Source: Gnetum montanum
Lineage: Eukaryota > Streptophyta > Gnetopsida > Gnetales > Gnetaceae
Reading direction: 5' to 3'
DNA length: 64,000 nt
NCBI GenBank assembly: GCA_015680685.1
Contig: MNCI01003613.1
Coordinates: 450,676-514,675 of the forward strand
Of the stretch, positions 47,002 to 59,325 are shown in pieces (the first letter of the stretch is position 1; each line of letters starts with the position of its first letter). Made by a program: the position numbers and the translations under genes. The notes under the pieces are model-generated. The model did no database searches and was not told where the DNA came from. It saw only the letters and a list, made by a program, of their open reading frames with translations.

Positions 47002-47353
47002 TGTGACGACTTTGGTTGATGATTTTTATTTAGTCTTATTTTATGTTGGATGTTGTATGGCCCATATTGGCCCATGTTTGAGTTGTAGACATTTTGATAC
47101 TTATGGTTTATTATTTTAATATTTATGCAAAACAATGTGGCCATGGCTATATATATTATTTTTAAATGTTTCAAATTTTTAGTTTCAATTTTAATTGTAA
47201 CTATATATGTTATTTATGGCTTTACTACTTTCAGGTTTTAAGATTATTAATGTTGTAAGTGAGACTATGTTGTTAATGGCTATGTTGGCTATATTGAAAA
47301 AGATTAACCTATAATATTTGAAGGACCATAGGATAAGGATCACTTGCTACTTT

Positions 47354-47526
47354 TAAGCCATGGTGGTCCATGATGCTAGTTTAAAGTCTTTGTAGACTAT
47401 GATGCTAGTTTAAGGCCTTGGTAGGCTGTGGTGCTAGTTTAAGGCCTTGGCAGGCCTATAGGTTTACTAGTTTTAGGCCATGGTGGGCCTTGTGTTTTGC
47501 CAGTTTTAGATCATGGTGGACCTTTG
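47354..47526. repeat. Minisatellite, 29-33-bp unit, about six copies
   Basis: Units of the form 'aaggcc(t/a)tggtaggc', a spacer and 'tgctagttt' recur at roughly 47354, 47383, 47412, 47441, 47474 and 47507. Later units are a few bases longer. The array sits exactly between the antisense ORF and the protease remnant. Confidence 0.75.
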
Positions 47527-47539
47527 TTAAAACGAAACT

Positions 47540-50500
47540 ATATTTTGGCAATTTTTTTTTTAAATTTTTTTATGGGCTTTCTAGTTTTGAATTTTTTATG
47601 GAGCTTTTGATGTTTGTAGCATGCATAAAAGTAAAGAAAGAGAAAGGCTCTAGTAAATGAATAAAATGCAAATGAGAGTAAAAAATTAGGCTCAAGGTGT
47701 ACAAGGGAATGAGGTAAAAGGGTGAAAGGTGTACTTCCCTTGTGCAGACTCTTCCTAATTTTTAAAAGATTAGGAAATGTGTAAGGTCTACTTTGCACAA
47801 GTTTGTATTCACCATCTCCTTCACTGATGATGTTAAAAGGAAGTTCATCCCATAACTTATCCTGTTGGCCATCATTGTCACTATTAGCTTTCTCCATTCT
47901 CTTGGGTCGCTAGATTTTGTGGCCAGAAGTTTCTTCTTAAAACTCCACTTCAGACCCCTACTCTATGTCCATGTTGTTAACAACTAGGGATACTGTGTTA
48001 TCACCATGAATGATGATTTTACCTTCCTCATAAGAAAGATGAATCTCTTTGTGGATCAGTGAGGACATAGCTTATAACTAAGCTAACCAAGGTCTTTCTA
48101 GAATAAGGTTAAACCTTGGCATCTCCTTCACCACTAAGAAATATGTGATTGTGGGGAATTGCTCTCTTGTCACAAAATCCAAGGAGATAGACCCTTTGAT
48201 AGAAACCCTTGATCCTTTGAAGGACTTGAGAGTGGTTGTTGATGTGTGTTGTATTTGCTCTATTAAGCCTAATCATTCAACAATGGTGCATTGGATGACC
48301 TTTGTTGTGGCTCCATTGTCAACATGCACCTAATGCACCTTAAACTACACCACTTGAATCATGATGAAAAGAGGATTCCTAGTTACTTTGCCATTTTGGT
48401 AGTTGACCTTGATCTCGCTATTGCTAAACACTAGCAATGTTGACTTCTTCTTCCTCAATAAAGAAGGAGCCATTATAGCATGGATGGATTCCTCATTAGT
48501 AGGAATGTCCTCACTAACAGGGATAGAAGTCAACATATTGAGTAGCATCTAAAGGTATCTAACAGAAGTCATGATCAAGTCATACAAGCTTAAGGTTATG
48601 TTCTTTTGCTTGAGGGACTACTTAACCTATTCCATAGCATTGAGAAAGTTTTTATCATTGGCCATGGGCTTGTCACCCTAGTTGTGCTTCACTTCCTTCA
48701 TACACCCTAGAATGCAAACTTTAGCCTTAGGTTGTTGTTGTTAGGGCCTCTCCTCTTTCTTTTGGCTATGGATTTTGGGATCCTCCTATGGTTTGCTGGT
48801 TGAGGTGGGCTGGGTAGAGGAGGTCATGGGTATAGTTGATATTGGAGTGGGCTTCAGTGGGCCCACTTCCATCCATGCCTTAGTCTACTTGTCACCTTTA
48901 TTATTATGCTTTTGCTAGTGCTTCTTCCTCTACTTGGTTAAAGCATTTTTCTTATTAGTCATTGGTTGTGACGAAGAGGCTATAGCATTGGTCACCATAG
49001 GAGGTTGTTGCATGGTTATGTTAGTTAGTTGGGCTATGGCTAGTTGGGTTATAGTGGGTTAGGATACCCTGATGATAAAAGGTTTCCTCAGAGGAACTTG
49101 TGATGGTATTCTCAAGAAAAATGGGATCTTGAGCTAGTGGAAGCTAAAGAAGCCCTTTCATTATATGGGGGGTACCTAAATCACAAATGGTTCCCTCGTG
49201 AATATCTAATTGTTATATATGTTGAATGCCAATATAATGTATGTAGCATTTTTGATGTTCAATGGGTCCTTATACATTTTCATCAATTGGTTTTGTGATC
49301 AGACTAGGTTGGATGCATCTAGAACAAGCTCTCCCCTATCTATCATCTTTTGCAAGTCATCCTTCAACTCAAGGCAGAAGTCTATGTTGTGACTAGGTAG
49401 TTTATGATAGTGGAAAAAGTGGTCTAACTTAAAGAATTTGGGTAGTTGTGGGTCATCTTTTGTTACTCTAGTAGGATCTTTAGCTATCTCACATAGCCTA
49501 TCATGCTTCTTTTGGGAAGCTTTGGTCATCTACTTGTATTAAATGCACTCACTTTTCAATAGTTAGTATAGTAGCTTAGATGGTTTTAATAGCAACCTAG
49601 TATATTTTGACCTATCCTTCCTTTACAAGTTGGATTTGGTTGTTATTGATGCAATGGACCCAAAGGTTGATGGCTACTTATGTAAGTTATTAGTAGGGAC
49701 TTTGGGTGGGTTGGTTCTTGAACCCTAGTTAGTGGTCTTGGCCTCTTTGATTATTGTTGCTATAGCCATGTTTTTCTGTTTATTCTTCTCCTTATTCCTC
49801 CATGTATGCTAATTTTTGTATGCCACATAGGCTGGGTCATGACTAGCCTCTACGACATCCTCTATATAATTGGTCTAGGAGAATACTTGACTAAGTGTCC
49901 ATGGGTCAAGATAGTATAGCTTGGATTTAATGAAATCATTGACCATCCCCTTGAATATAGCCAAAAGGTGAGTTTTAGCTATAGGCTCTAGTATTTCTTT
50001 TAGTAGATAGTTCCACCATTGGATGAACTTCTACATAGGTTTAAGGGGTCCCTGCTTGACCTTCATTAGTTGGTCAAGTGTAGTATTGGGCTTCAAGTTG
50101 TACTTGAAGTGGTTAATGAATTGAGGCATGAGGTCTTCGAGGGAGGATATGGATCCTCTGGGAAGTGCATGGTACCAATCAAGTGCTTTCCCAATCAAGG
50201 ACATGCAAAAAATTCTCATTAAAGTGTGCAACCATGATTGGAACAACAAGCACTTAATTGAAAGGTTATAAGATGAGCGTTGAGATCACCTTCTTCATTA
50301 TACTTGCTAAATTGAGTGATAGGGACACCAGGAGAAAGTATTAAGGGTGGGATCATAGGATTGATGGGATAATCTTGGTAAAAATCCATGACCTTGACAC
50401 TTTGGAAAGTAGAGGCCTTAAGTCTCTTTAACTCCTTTTTCAAGTCCTAGATCATTTAGAAGGCTTGATTTAGGCCCTATGATGCCCCTATTGGCTAAGG

Positions 50501-51740
50501 GGTTTGCAGATATAGCTATCTTATGGCCTCACTATAGGATAGAGGGAAGAGGTTGCATCATGTTTGTAGTCTATGGATGAACTAAGGAGAAGGATGCTTG
50601 TGATGGTATTTGAGGAACACATAGAATAAAGTGGGTATGTGACCCTTGGGTTGCTTGAGATACCATGATGAGCACTACCATTGGTGTTAATCATATTAAC
50701 CTAGGATGGATGGAAAAGGGGCATGAAAAAAATGAAAATTGGTTGGCTACAACACCAATTGTGCTTGGTGCATGGTGATGATTAGCATGGGCTTGAATAT
50801 GGTTGGGTATGATGGGGATGAAGGTGGTGGAATGTGCCTAGAGGAAGAGGCAAAGGGGATAGAGGAGGACATTGTGGCCTTAGGGAATCCTTGTTGGAAA
50901 TGTCCTCCCAAAAGGTTCTCAGGCTTAGACTCTACCCTAAATTCACCTTCCTCCTTTGGTTGCTCATCAAAAGTAGCATTTTGATTATCTTTATCAACCT
51001 CAATGAGGAGGATGAAGATGCTAGCATAGATGTCATTAATGGAAATTTGGTCATAGGGGAAGGGAATACACTCCTTTTCATTATTATGGATGAGCTCAAA
51101 TTCCCTCTTGGCTTTTGCCTTTGCTCATGGGATCAACATGCTAGGTTGGATCTTGGCACAAATGAAGTCATAGTACTCTTTATTTTTTACTAAGAACATA
51201 GGACTTTGACCCCTAAGCCTTAGGGATTTTCTACATTTCATCACAATAGGGTCTTTGGAATCACAAACCCTCATGTATTGTTGATTAGACCCATTGTTAA
51301 TACCTTGTTGGAAAAGTCCTCCCAAAAGGTTCTTAGGCTTAGACTCTATCCTAAATTCACCTTCCTCCGCTGGTTTCTCATCAGAAGTAGCATTTCAATT
51401 ATCTTCATCAACCTCAATGAGGAGGATGAAGATGCTAGCGTAGATGTCATTAATGAAAATTTGGTCATAGGGGAAGGGAATACTCTCCTTTCCATTATGA
51501 TGGATGAGCTCAAATTCCCTCTTGGCTTTTTCCTCTACTTGTGGGATCAACATGCTAGGTTAGATCTTGGCACAAGTGAAGTCATAGTGCTATTTATTTA
51601 TTATTAAGAACCTAGGACTTTGACCCCTAAGCCTCAAGGATTTTCTACATTCCATCACAATAGGATCTTTGGAATCATAGATCCTTATGTATTGTTAATC
51701 AGACCCATTGTCAATATAGTTGTAAGGCAACTTGGTCGAT
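47540..51740 (-). pseudogene. Decayed Tat/Ogre-type gag-protease (large element, minus strand)
   Basis: Minus strand from 51740: a repetitive N-terminal gag region (see the 414-bp duplication). The gag core at 50443-49900 reads YPINPMIPPLILSPGVPITQ, then MRIFCMSLIGKALDWYHALP, RGSISSLEDLMPQFINHFKY and TTLDQLMKVKQGP. The region KFFKLDHFFHYHKLPSHN with LELKDDLQKMIDRGELVLD is at 49450-49300. The protease is at about 48340-48040, with VDNGATTKVIQCTIVE carrying D-N-G at the active site, then SRVSIKGSISLDFVT and LILERPWL. These phrases are typical of Tat/Ogre polyproteins. RT, RNase H and integrase are absent: below 47540 comes a minisatellite and then the antisense ORF. Stops are scattered but long open stretches remain, so decay is milder than in element A. 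Confidence 0.8.
50889..51716. repeat. Tandem 414-bp duplication inside the gag region
   Basis: 50889-51302 and 51303-51716 are direct copies with a constant offset of 414 bases. Checked at 50891/51305 ('ttgttggaaa') and 51191/51605 ('taagaac'). They are over 90% alike. Because 414 is a multiple of three, the duplication keeps the minus-strand frame and would add 138 residues. Confidence 0.9.
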
Positions 51741-53984
51741 TATGTTAGAAATATGGCTATTGTGCTGAAAATGGCTTGAGATAGGCTATAAAAGGTAATA
51801 ATAGAGGCAAATTCTAGAAAGTGGAATTCCAAAATTGTCAAAAGAAGAAAAAATGGCTAAAAATGGAGTGCATACTATAAATATTAAGTGGGGGGTGGGG
51901 GGAAGGTGTGTGTATACCCCTTTACCAAAAATGAAAAGGTGAAATGGTTATTAATAAACTTCATCCATGCTAGCTTTCTAGATATCTTCTATGCTAGGTG
52001 TGGTAGGAGGAAAGAAGGAGGTGAGATGGCAAGATCTCATACCTTTCTATTCCAATGTTGATGAAAGGAGGAAGGTAGGCAAGGGGGAAGTTTGACAATA
52101 GAAAATGGAAACTTGAAAATTTCCATAAAATGGTTTTGGAAAGCTACCAAATATCACAAGAAGGAAGAAAGGAAAGGAGGTTTGACTACTTGGACCACCA
52201 ACATTGGCTTTCGTGTGAAAATATGGCAACAAAGAGGAAGTGGAAGTAGACTTGAAAATCAATGTTGGCCTTGAGGTTTCACAACAACTTCTATGAAAAT
52301 TCCAACACCCAAACACCTATAACACTCATAGTGGCTTTGTGGGGTAGAGGGGGATGAGTTACAACATTGATCTTGGCTACTAACAGAGGGTTTTTGCTAA
52401 AAAAAAAAAAATAGAAATTGTAACTTTTAGGTCAATGTTTATTATGGAAAGAATAGATTTCATTGAAGAAATTAGGTAGAGGCCATCCTTCTAGCATCAA
52501 GAAACTGTTGTAATAGAAAATATTGGCCACTAGAAATCCAAGGATTCTTAGCCACAAACAACCTGAACCATGAATTTCTAGGGCCTTTGAGAAGAAAATG
52601 AGATTTAGGATGCCTTGGATGGTCTGGTAGATCACCTAGGGACTTAAGGGGATGCAAAAGGGGGTTATGAAAAATGTAAAAATTGCATATCTAAAATCCA
52701 AAGTGAATACAAATTGCATACAAAATGAAACTATAAACTTTATTAATTGAATAAAGAATAATTTTAGAGATGTGTACAAAAGTGCTCATAGGAGAGAAAA
52801 GGGAAGTTCACTTGGGTGGAGGTTCCCAGCCCATTAAAGAAGATAGAATCTTCTTGAAAATTTGGATGCTCAGCCACTCCTGATGCTTTTGAACCTTCTC
52901 TATTGCTACTCAAGATTTGCAATGGTGGTCACTACTAAGTTTGAGAAATGTGAAGGATAGAGGCTATCAAAATGCTTCATGTTGAGATTTGACAATCCCA
53001 AGGGAGTAACATTTATACTCTAGGCTCATAAATCCTAATAGAAGTAATAGAGGTAGCAAGGCTACAATGGTTCTACACTAGTGGAGCCCAAGAAGCTACA
53101 TTTCTACTAAGTAGCAAGAGCTCTTGGATGTCCAAAATGTCAAAATGCTTAGAATGCAAAGTGTGTGAAATTTCCAAGAGTGTGAACCCTTGAAATGGTA
53201 TTGGGATTTTTCTTTTATAGGGTTTTGACCATGATATGGACTACAAATTGGTTATAAACAATCGACAGATTAGGCTACAATTTTTTACCACATTTAGGAG
53301 GGTTGGTATCCAAAATCTAGGGTGGGGGATTATCATATATGAAAAGTGTCATACTCCCATGGCCATTCTATTTACTAAAAATAGTAATGGAGGTGCACCT
53401 TCTATTCTAGCTTTAATCCTTTCACACTGGTTCTTCAACCTTCCATGTTGGCATTGTAGAGTCCTTGCTGGAGTTGATGTCAAAATCTTGGCCATGTTGC
53501 TTCTACACTATGGTTGTTAGCCTTGGGGAGATGAGAGATCAACATGAGGAGTGAAGGTAAAACCCCTCTAGGCTGAGTTACCCCTCCTTCTATGTTGGGG
53601 ATGGGTGAGATCCACCACCTTGCACTGCTCCACATTGGCTTTGATGCTTCTACACTGGGAGTAGATGACCCCCATTCCTCCAAGTTGAGTTACCTTCCTA
53701 CATGAGTTTTCCAACATAGAAAAGTGTATACCCCCCATAAATCCCATCAAATTACCATTTTTGGCATCCCAACAGGAATTTTTAACCCTTGCAAGCCTAA
53801 ATGTAGATACTCGGTGACTCTTGTCACTTGAGGAATGAGGCTTTGCCCACTTATGAGGCATTTTTCAACCCCAAAAGTATGAAATATGTGAGATTCCTTC
53901 TTGTGGGTTACAATCTTTGAATTTACAATGAACTTTAACCTTAGGTTTCATGGGATGGGGTTACAAAGGTTACAACATGCAAAT
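51741..53984. other. Probable 5' region of the large Tat-like element; no gene seen
   Basis: No domain recognised on either strand. A G-rich tract lies at 51889-51903 (two runs of six G) and an A13 run near 52399. 53420-53720 again carries 'ccatgttggc'/'cacattggct' words in the style of the 190-bp array. The boundary at about 53985 is where Athila-like RT text begins. Confidence 0.4.
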
Positions 53985-56860
53985 TTGGTTGTGTTTCACT
54001 TATTACCATCAAATGACTCTTTTCCTAACCTAATTTTATATTTTTCTCTATACATATCTTCAAAATACATTCTAAGAAATCTAGTTTTTTCTCATAAGTA
54101 TCTCCATTTGGGGAGAAATAATCCATAAATAGCTCTATGTATTCTTCTAACATATTGGAAAAGACTGATATGATTGCTTTTTGAAAGGTAGCGGGTGCAT
54201 TATAAAGATCAAAACACATTTGTCTATATGCTAAGGTACTATATGAACATGCAAAAGTTATTTTATGCTAATCTTTTGGTGCAATAGCTACTTGGTTGCA
54301 ACCACTAAGTCCATCCAAAAAATAATAATATTCATGCTTGTCTAGTCTTTCCAAAATTTGGTCTATATAAGGTAGAGGAAAATGATCCCTTTTAGTGCTT
54401 TGATTAAGTTTTCCATAATCTATAAAAACTTACCATTTTCTACCATTTTTAGGTACTACTATGATAGAACTCACCCATTCGCTATTAACTATTAGATAAA
54501 TAATTCCTTCCTTCCAAAGTTTAGAAATTTCATCTTTAAAGCTAGATTGATTTGTCTAGGAAAATTCTAACTAGTTTAACATTGTCTTCTAAATAGATGT
54601 CATGTTGACATATGTTGGTTGAAATTCCTTGATGGATGTCATCATAACTCCATGAAAATGCTTTGGATTTTCTTTGTAAAGCTTCAAGTAATTTTATTTC
54701 TTGATCATTAGAAAGTTTGAAATTTATTATTAATGGTTTATTTTCATTAAGGAAAATGTACTTAAGGTTGTAAGATAGCTCATGAAGTTCTAAAGAATTG
54801 TTGAATAGTATTCCCAATGCTTCCCAATCCCAAATTGAAAGTCTAAGGGTCCTCCTTCAAAATTATTGAGTGTTAATGTTTTCCTATCTTCAGCCATGGT
54901 AGATGTTGGCATTGTAAAGAATATTCTAGCTTCTTTAATATCTTGGTTTATTCTATCTTCCTTTGCTTTTTCAAATATATTAAGTGTAAAAGTAAGATTG
55001 GTAAAGTTTAGTTGAAGTTGTCTTGATCTACAATTGATTATTGCATTGGTTGTTGCTAACTAGGATTTACTTAGAATGATTGGAAAATAATTAGAATATT
55101 TTACTTCTAAAATAGAAAACTCCATGAGGTAATTTCCTTGTTCAACATCCACAATTAAACCTTCTACTACTCCTATAGGTTTAATAGTTGAGCCATCTAC
55201 CAAAGATATTTACATATTTACTTTCCTTACATTTTTCAAGTCTAGTATCTTAGTCATTTCAAGTGGCATGATATTAATACTAGCACCTAGGTCTAGCAAG
55301 ACAGTTTAATGCTTTTTTCATTAATTATTATGGAATGGTTGGAACTACTAGATCTTGGTATTTGGAAATTTCTTGACTTTTTATAAGTTGGAATAAGTTG
55401 TTAATCAAATATTCTTATCTAAGGAAAATTTCCTTCCTCCTTTTTATGCATAATTCTGTCAAGTATTTAGCATAAATAGGTGTATCCTTGATAGCTTGAT
55501 TTAGCAAAATATGTAAACCTGATTCATTAAACATTTTTTCTAAATATGCCTTAGTTGTGAATTCTTCCTGTAATCCTCTAGGGAATGGTAATGAAATCAT
55601 TTTCCTATTTAAAGATGAGTAAGAGATTGAAGGCTATTCTCCTTCCTCCATTAGTTCATTACTTCCTCCCTTAATTACTATAGATATTTCATGTGAATGA
55701 TACTTCTCATATACCTTTTCAATTTTATCTTGGAAGCTAACTTTCTTGATAGGCCTAGATGCAATAGTTTTTCCACTTCTAGTGGTAATAGAATCCAATT
55801 TTTCCTTGCCTTTCCTTTCATTAGAAGGGTTTGGTTTAGGTTGAGAAGGTAGATTGCTCTTTGTTAAGTCTTAGAGCATTCTCCTTGGTTTAGCCACAAG
55901 TTACCTATTTTCTTGTATATATGCTATTAAAGTTTGAGTTAAATGGTCTAATTATTCATTTACTAGATTTCTAATTCATTTATAATTTTTGTGCAAAAGT
56001 GGTGTTGATGATTGATAAAATGGTCTTGGTTGAAAAGGCAAAGACTGTTGATTTCATATTTTTTGAAAGACTCTCATAGACTCTTAAATTTGCTCTTTAC
56101 AATAGATTATATTTGGATAGTTTGTAATGTCATGTTGTGTATTTCCACATAAATTGCAAAATTCTTCTTAAGAAAAATGACTTTATTTTCTAATTAATCT
56201 AGTTAATTCATCCACTTTTCTATTTAATTGCTTAGTTTGGTAGGTTACATCTTGCATGATATCCAGTTTTGGCCAGCATTTACTTTGGTCTACTAAAGAG
56301 TTAATGATTCTCCAACCCTCTTTTGGTGTTACATTTAGAATATTTCCCCTACAAGAAAAGTTCACATTTTCTATACAATATGGTAGTAGTCCTTCTATAA
56401 AAATTTGAATTAATTGGTGAGTTGGAAATCCATGGTTATGATTTTTAAGACAAAAATCCTTAAATCTATCAAAAACACTTTTATAATCCTCATCTTCTTT
56501 TGGTGTGAAGTTCATGAATTGTTTTCTAAGGGTATCTAAACTATCATTGGAAAGGAAACATTGAATGAGGGCTACCGTAAATTCATCCCATGAGCTTATT
56601 TACGTTTGCAAGATTTGAAGCCAAAAGTTAGATTTTTCTTTCAAGGTAGATTTAAAGGCTATCATTTTTGTTCAATCCTCCCCTTCAGGTGCTAGCATAG
56701 CAATCATAGTTTGAAACTCTCTTACATGAGTTATAGGTTCTTCATCTGTAGTTCCTTTAAAAATGGGTAGCAGGTATGAATTTTTAATGTCTACATTCCT
56801 TCCTAGGGGAAAAACCAAAGGTCCTTGAGGAATTGATGGTGTTCTCTAATTTAATATGTC
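53985..56860 (-). pseudogene. Athila-like Ty3/gypsy gag-protease-RT remnant
   Basis: Minus strand from 56860: gag core with EEPITHVREFQTMIAMLAPE, then MNFTPKEDEDYKSVFDRFKD, HNHGFPTHQLIQIFIEGLLP and VTPKEGWRIINSLVD at 56800-56183. Protease text (MPLEMTKILDLKN) lies near 55270. The pre-RT segment at 54817-54600 reads LHELSYNLKYIFLNENKPLI, KAFSWSYDDIHQGISTNICQ and HDIYLED. The RT runs to about 53990 (MCFDLYNAPATFQKAIISVF, then MDYFSP). The gag and pre-RT wording is characteristic of Athila/Tat-type elements. It is truncated at both ends: the first gag residues run straight on from another element's RT, and nothing follows the RT palm. Confidence 0.75.
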
Positions 56861-56865
56861 CTCTA

Positions 56866-58150
56866 ATATCATCAAAAAAGATAATATAGTACTTTCCAAT
56901 TAAGTACTTCAATACATCATGCATCAACCTCATGAATGCAACAGGTGCATTTATAAGGCCAAATGGCATCACTATCCAATAAAACAATTTATTTGGTATT
57001 TTGAAAGTTATCTTTCACTCATCACCAAGCCTAATTCTAATTTGATGATAACCACTCTTTAAATCAATTTTTCTAAAAATATTTGCATTTGTAAGGATAT
57101 CAAGGATTTCATCCATCATTGTAATAGGAAAATTATACCTCATTGTTATTCTATTCACTACACTGGAATCAATGAACATCCTCCATTAATGGTTGTCCTT
57201 CTTTGCTAATAGCACCATTGAAACTACACAATGTGAATTGAACTCCCTCAAAAAGTCATTTTCATGTAACCTCTTTACTTGTCTTTGCAATTCAACCCTT
57301 TGATTTGGTGTCATCTAGTAAGCTCTCTTGTTTAGAATGATAACACCAGGAATGAAGTCAAGTTAATGTTGTACATTTCTCATGGATAATAGTCCATTCA
57401 ATTTCTCCTTAAAAACCTTGGGAAATTTTTCCCTTAAACTTAGCATACCTATAGGGTGATTAACTTGCACATCATCATGGTTAGTAGGAATTATTTTCAT
57501 AATAGTAAATTCAAAACTAGTTTCATCATGTTCCTTAATATATTGCCTCTCTCCTAGGAGTATTAAGAAAGCATTAAGTGAGCTTTGCTGCCTCACTTGT
57601 TCATCTATCATAGGAATCAAATCATGAATTCCATTAGGTTTAGCAACATTGCATACATTTCTTACTCCATCAAACTGAGCACCATTGTCAAAATTCCAAG
57701 GTCTATCAAGAATTACACTAGCATAATCTATTGGAAGTACATCACACTTCATAACATCATGAAAACTTATAATTTTAAATTTTAAAGTAAATTATTTCCT
57801 CATCTTTTGGGAAGAATCTTTAGACAAATAATACACCTTATAGGGTCTTTTTTGAGGATTAGTTACCAAACCTAATTGAGCAACTACCCTAGAAGAAATA
57901 ACATTTTTGTAGGCTACCCCATTAATCATAACATGAATCCATCTCCCAATAAGTAAACAACTTATTCTAATTCAAAATAATAATTTCCTATCAAGATTAT
58001 CTACTCTATTTACATTCCTCATGAATGCATAAGAATTTAATTCAAAAACATCCTTAATTTTTGGATTATTAGGATTATCTTTCTAAAGAGCTTGGCTTGA
58101 TGTCTGCTTCACCTTCATGGTATACACATCTTTGCCCTTGGCTATCTTGT
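56866..58150 (-). pseudogene. Element F: chromovirus-like protease-RT fragment
   Basis: Minus strand from 58150 downward: the gag end, then MKCDVLPIDYASVILDRPWN at 57752, FDNGAQFDGVRNV, LNAFLILLGERQYIKEHDET, PIGMLSLREKFPKVFKEKLN, then the RT with MPFGLINAPVAFMRLMHDVL and FFDDI at 56984-56867. It is the same family as elements A, B and E. It is cut at 56866 by Athila-like gag and at 58151-58156 by the LTR of element E, so E probably inserted into F. Confidence 0.8.
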
Positions 58151-58156
58151 GAATGG

Positions 58157-59257
58157 TGTAGAAACACCTCTTTCAATTCCCTTGTTCTTATCCTACATGT
58201 TTTTTTGTAGGTTTTTGTGCTTAGACAAGACTTGGATGTGAATGTTTTTGTGTTTAGTATTTATTATGAAGATTCTTGGATGTTTTAGCATGTTTGGAGG
58301 TGTTTTTGGCTTATTTTGATGAGTTTAGGAGGTTCTAGGATCTATTAGAATGTGTTTAGAGGTATCTAAAGGCTTTTGACATCAAAACAAGAATTTTTAT
58401 TTTTGGCACCTTCAAGATAAACATCTCCATAGAAAGATAGATGTCTTCCCTAAAGTATAGACATCTCTAGTCCATAGAAAATGTCTACCAAAAATAGTAT
58501 ACATATCTCCTGAGAGTAGAGGTTTCACAGAAGTCATCTTCTTAGAAAGATAGAAATATCCTCAAAGACGTCTCCCCTAAAGTATAGATGTCTATAGTCC
58601 AAAGAATACGTCTTTCAAAAATACTAAACATCTCTTGAGAAGAGAGCTCTCACAGGAGATGTCTACATGAAACAAGAGACTCCTATGTTAGTGAATAAGA
58701 AAAGCTTTGACATGGCGTATTGATTGTGAAACATCCAAAAGTCTCTAGATTCATGTGAGAAACATATATGGAGCAAATAGACAGATTCCTAGGGTTTTGG
58801 ATCTTTATAATTATGTATGCTGTCATCCATGAGAAGAGAGGAGGGCTTGTATGTAAGGAGAAATAGGTAAGAAATATTGGGTAAGCACATTGGGTGAGTG
58901 TAAAAGGTGATTATAGCTCCAACATAAGCTTGTGGTATGTTGATCTATTTGTTCTATTCTCTTGTATCTCACTTGTGAGTTCAGATCTTAGTCCTAGGTT
59001 GTGGAAGAAATTTCTCTTGATTGTGTCTTACATTGAGAATAACCATTGTGTGATTGTAGAGCCTCATGATTTCAATATCATTTGACTGTGATATGTTTTT
59101 GGATGCTTGTGGTTTGTGTGAACCCTATTACAATCTTTGAATAATTTAATTGAGGATAAATAGGTTTTTTTATTTTCCTAGAAAATAAATTTATCTTTGC
59201 ATAATATCTAGATTTAGTGTATTAAAGGTGATTTAATTATGGAATGAACTTGCTCCA
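58157..59257 (+). mobile_element. 5' LTR of element E
   Basis: Starts TGTAGAAACACCTC and ends ...TTGCTCCA, about 1101 bases. The 3' LTR from 63058 matches it from its first base at roughly 80% by eye, which marks an old insertion. The U3 part (58420-58680) is packed with AGATGTCT/AGACATCT-type words. 58975-59080 holds 'tcacttgtgagtt' and 'agagcctcatg', matching 63860-63965 of the 3' LTR. Confidence 0.85.
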
Positions 59258-59280
59258 ATGTTATTAGTGTTAGAGCCTAG
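59258..59280 (+). other. Primer-binding site of element E
   Basis: Directly after the LTR, 'tgttattagtgttagagcc' resembles a decayed, slightly expanded TGGTATCAGAGC (initiator tRNA-Met type). Elements A and B have clearer versions at the same place. Confidence 0.5.
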
Positions 59281-59325
59281 TTTTATTGTTGCTTGGATTT
59301 TGGTTATAGATTTTGTTACTTTCAG

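Noticed and set aside
50739-51607. Two similar + strand frames (81-119 and 109 codons)
   Set aside because: They are antisense shadows of the Tat-like gag; their similarity to each other comes from the 414-bp duplication.
51889-51903. Possible G-quadruplex (two runs of six G)
   Set aside because: Only two long G runs are present, so a normal four-run quadruplex would need zero-length loops; weak evidence.
52047-53861. Several 60-97-codon frames on both strands
   Set aside because: No domain or conserved pattern; they lie in the non-coding 5' region of the large element.
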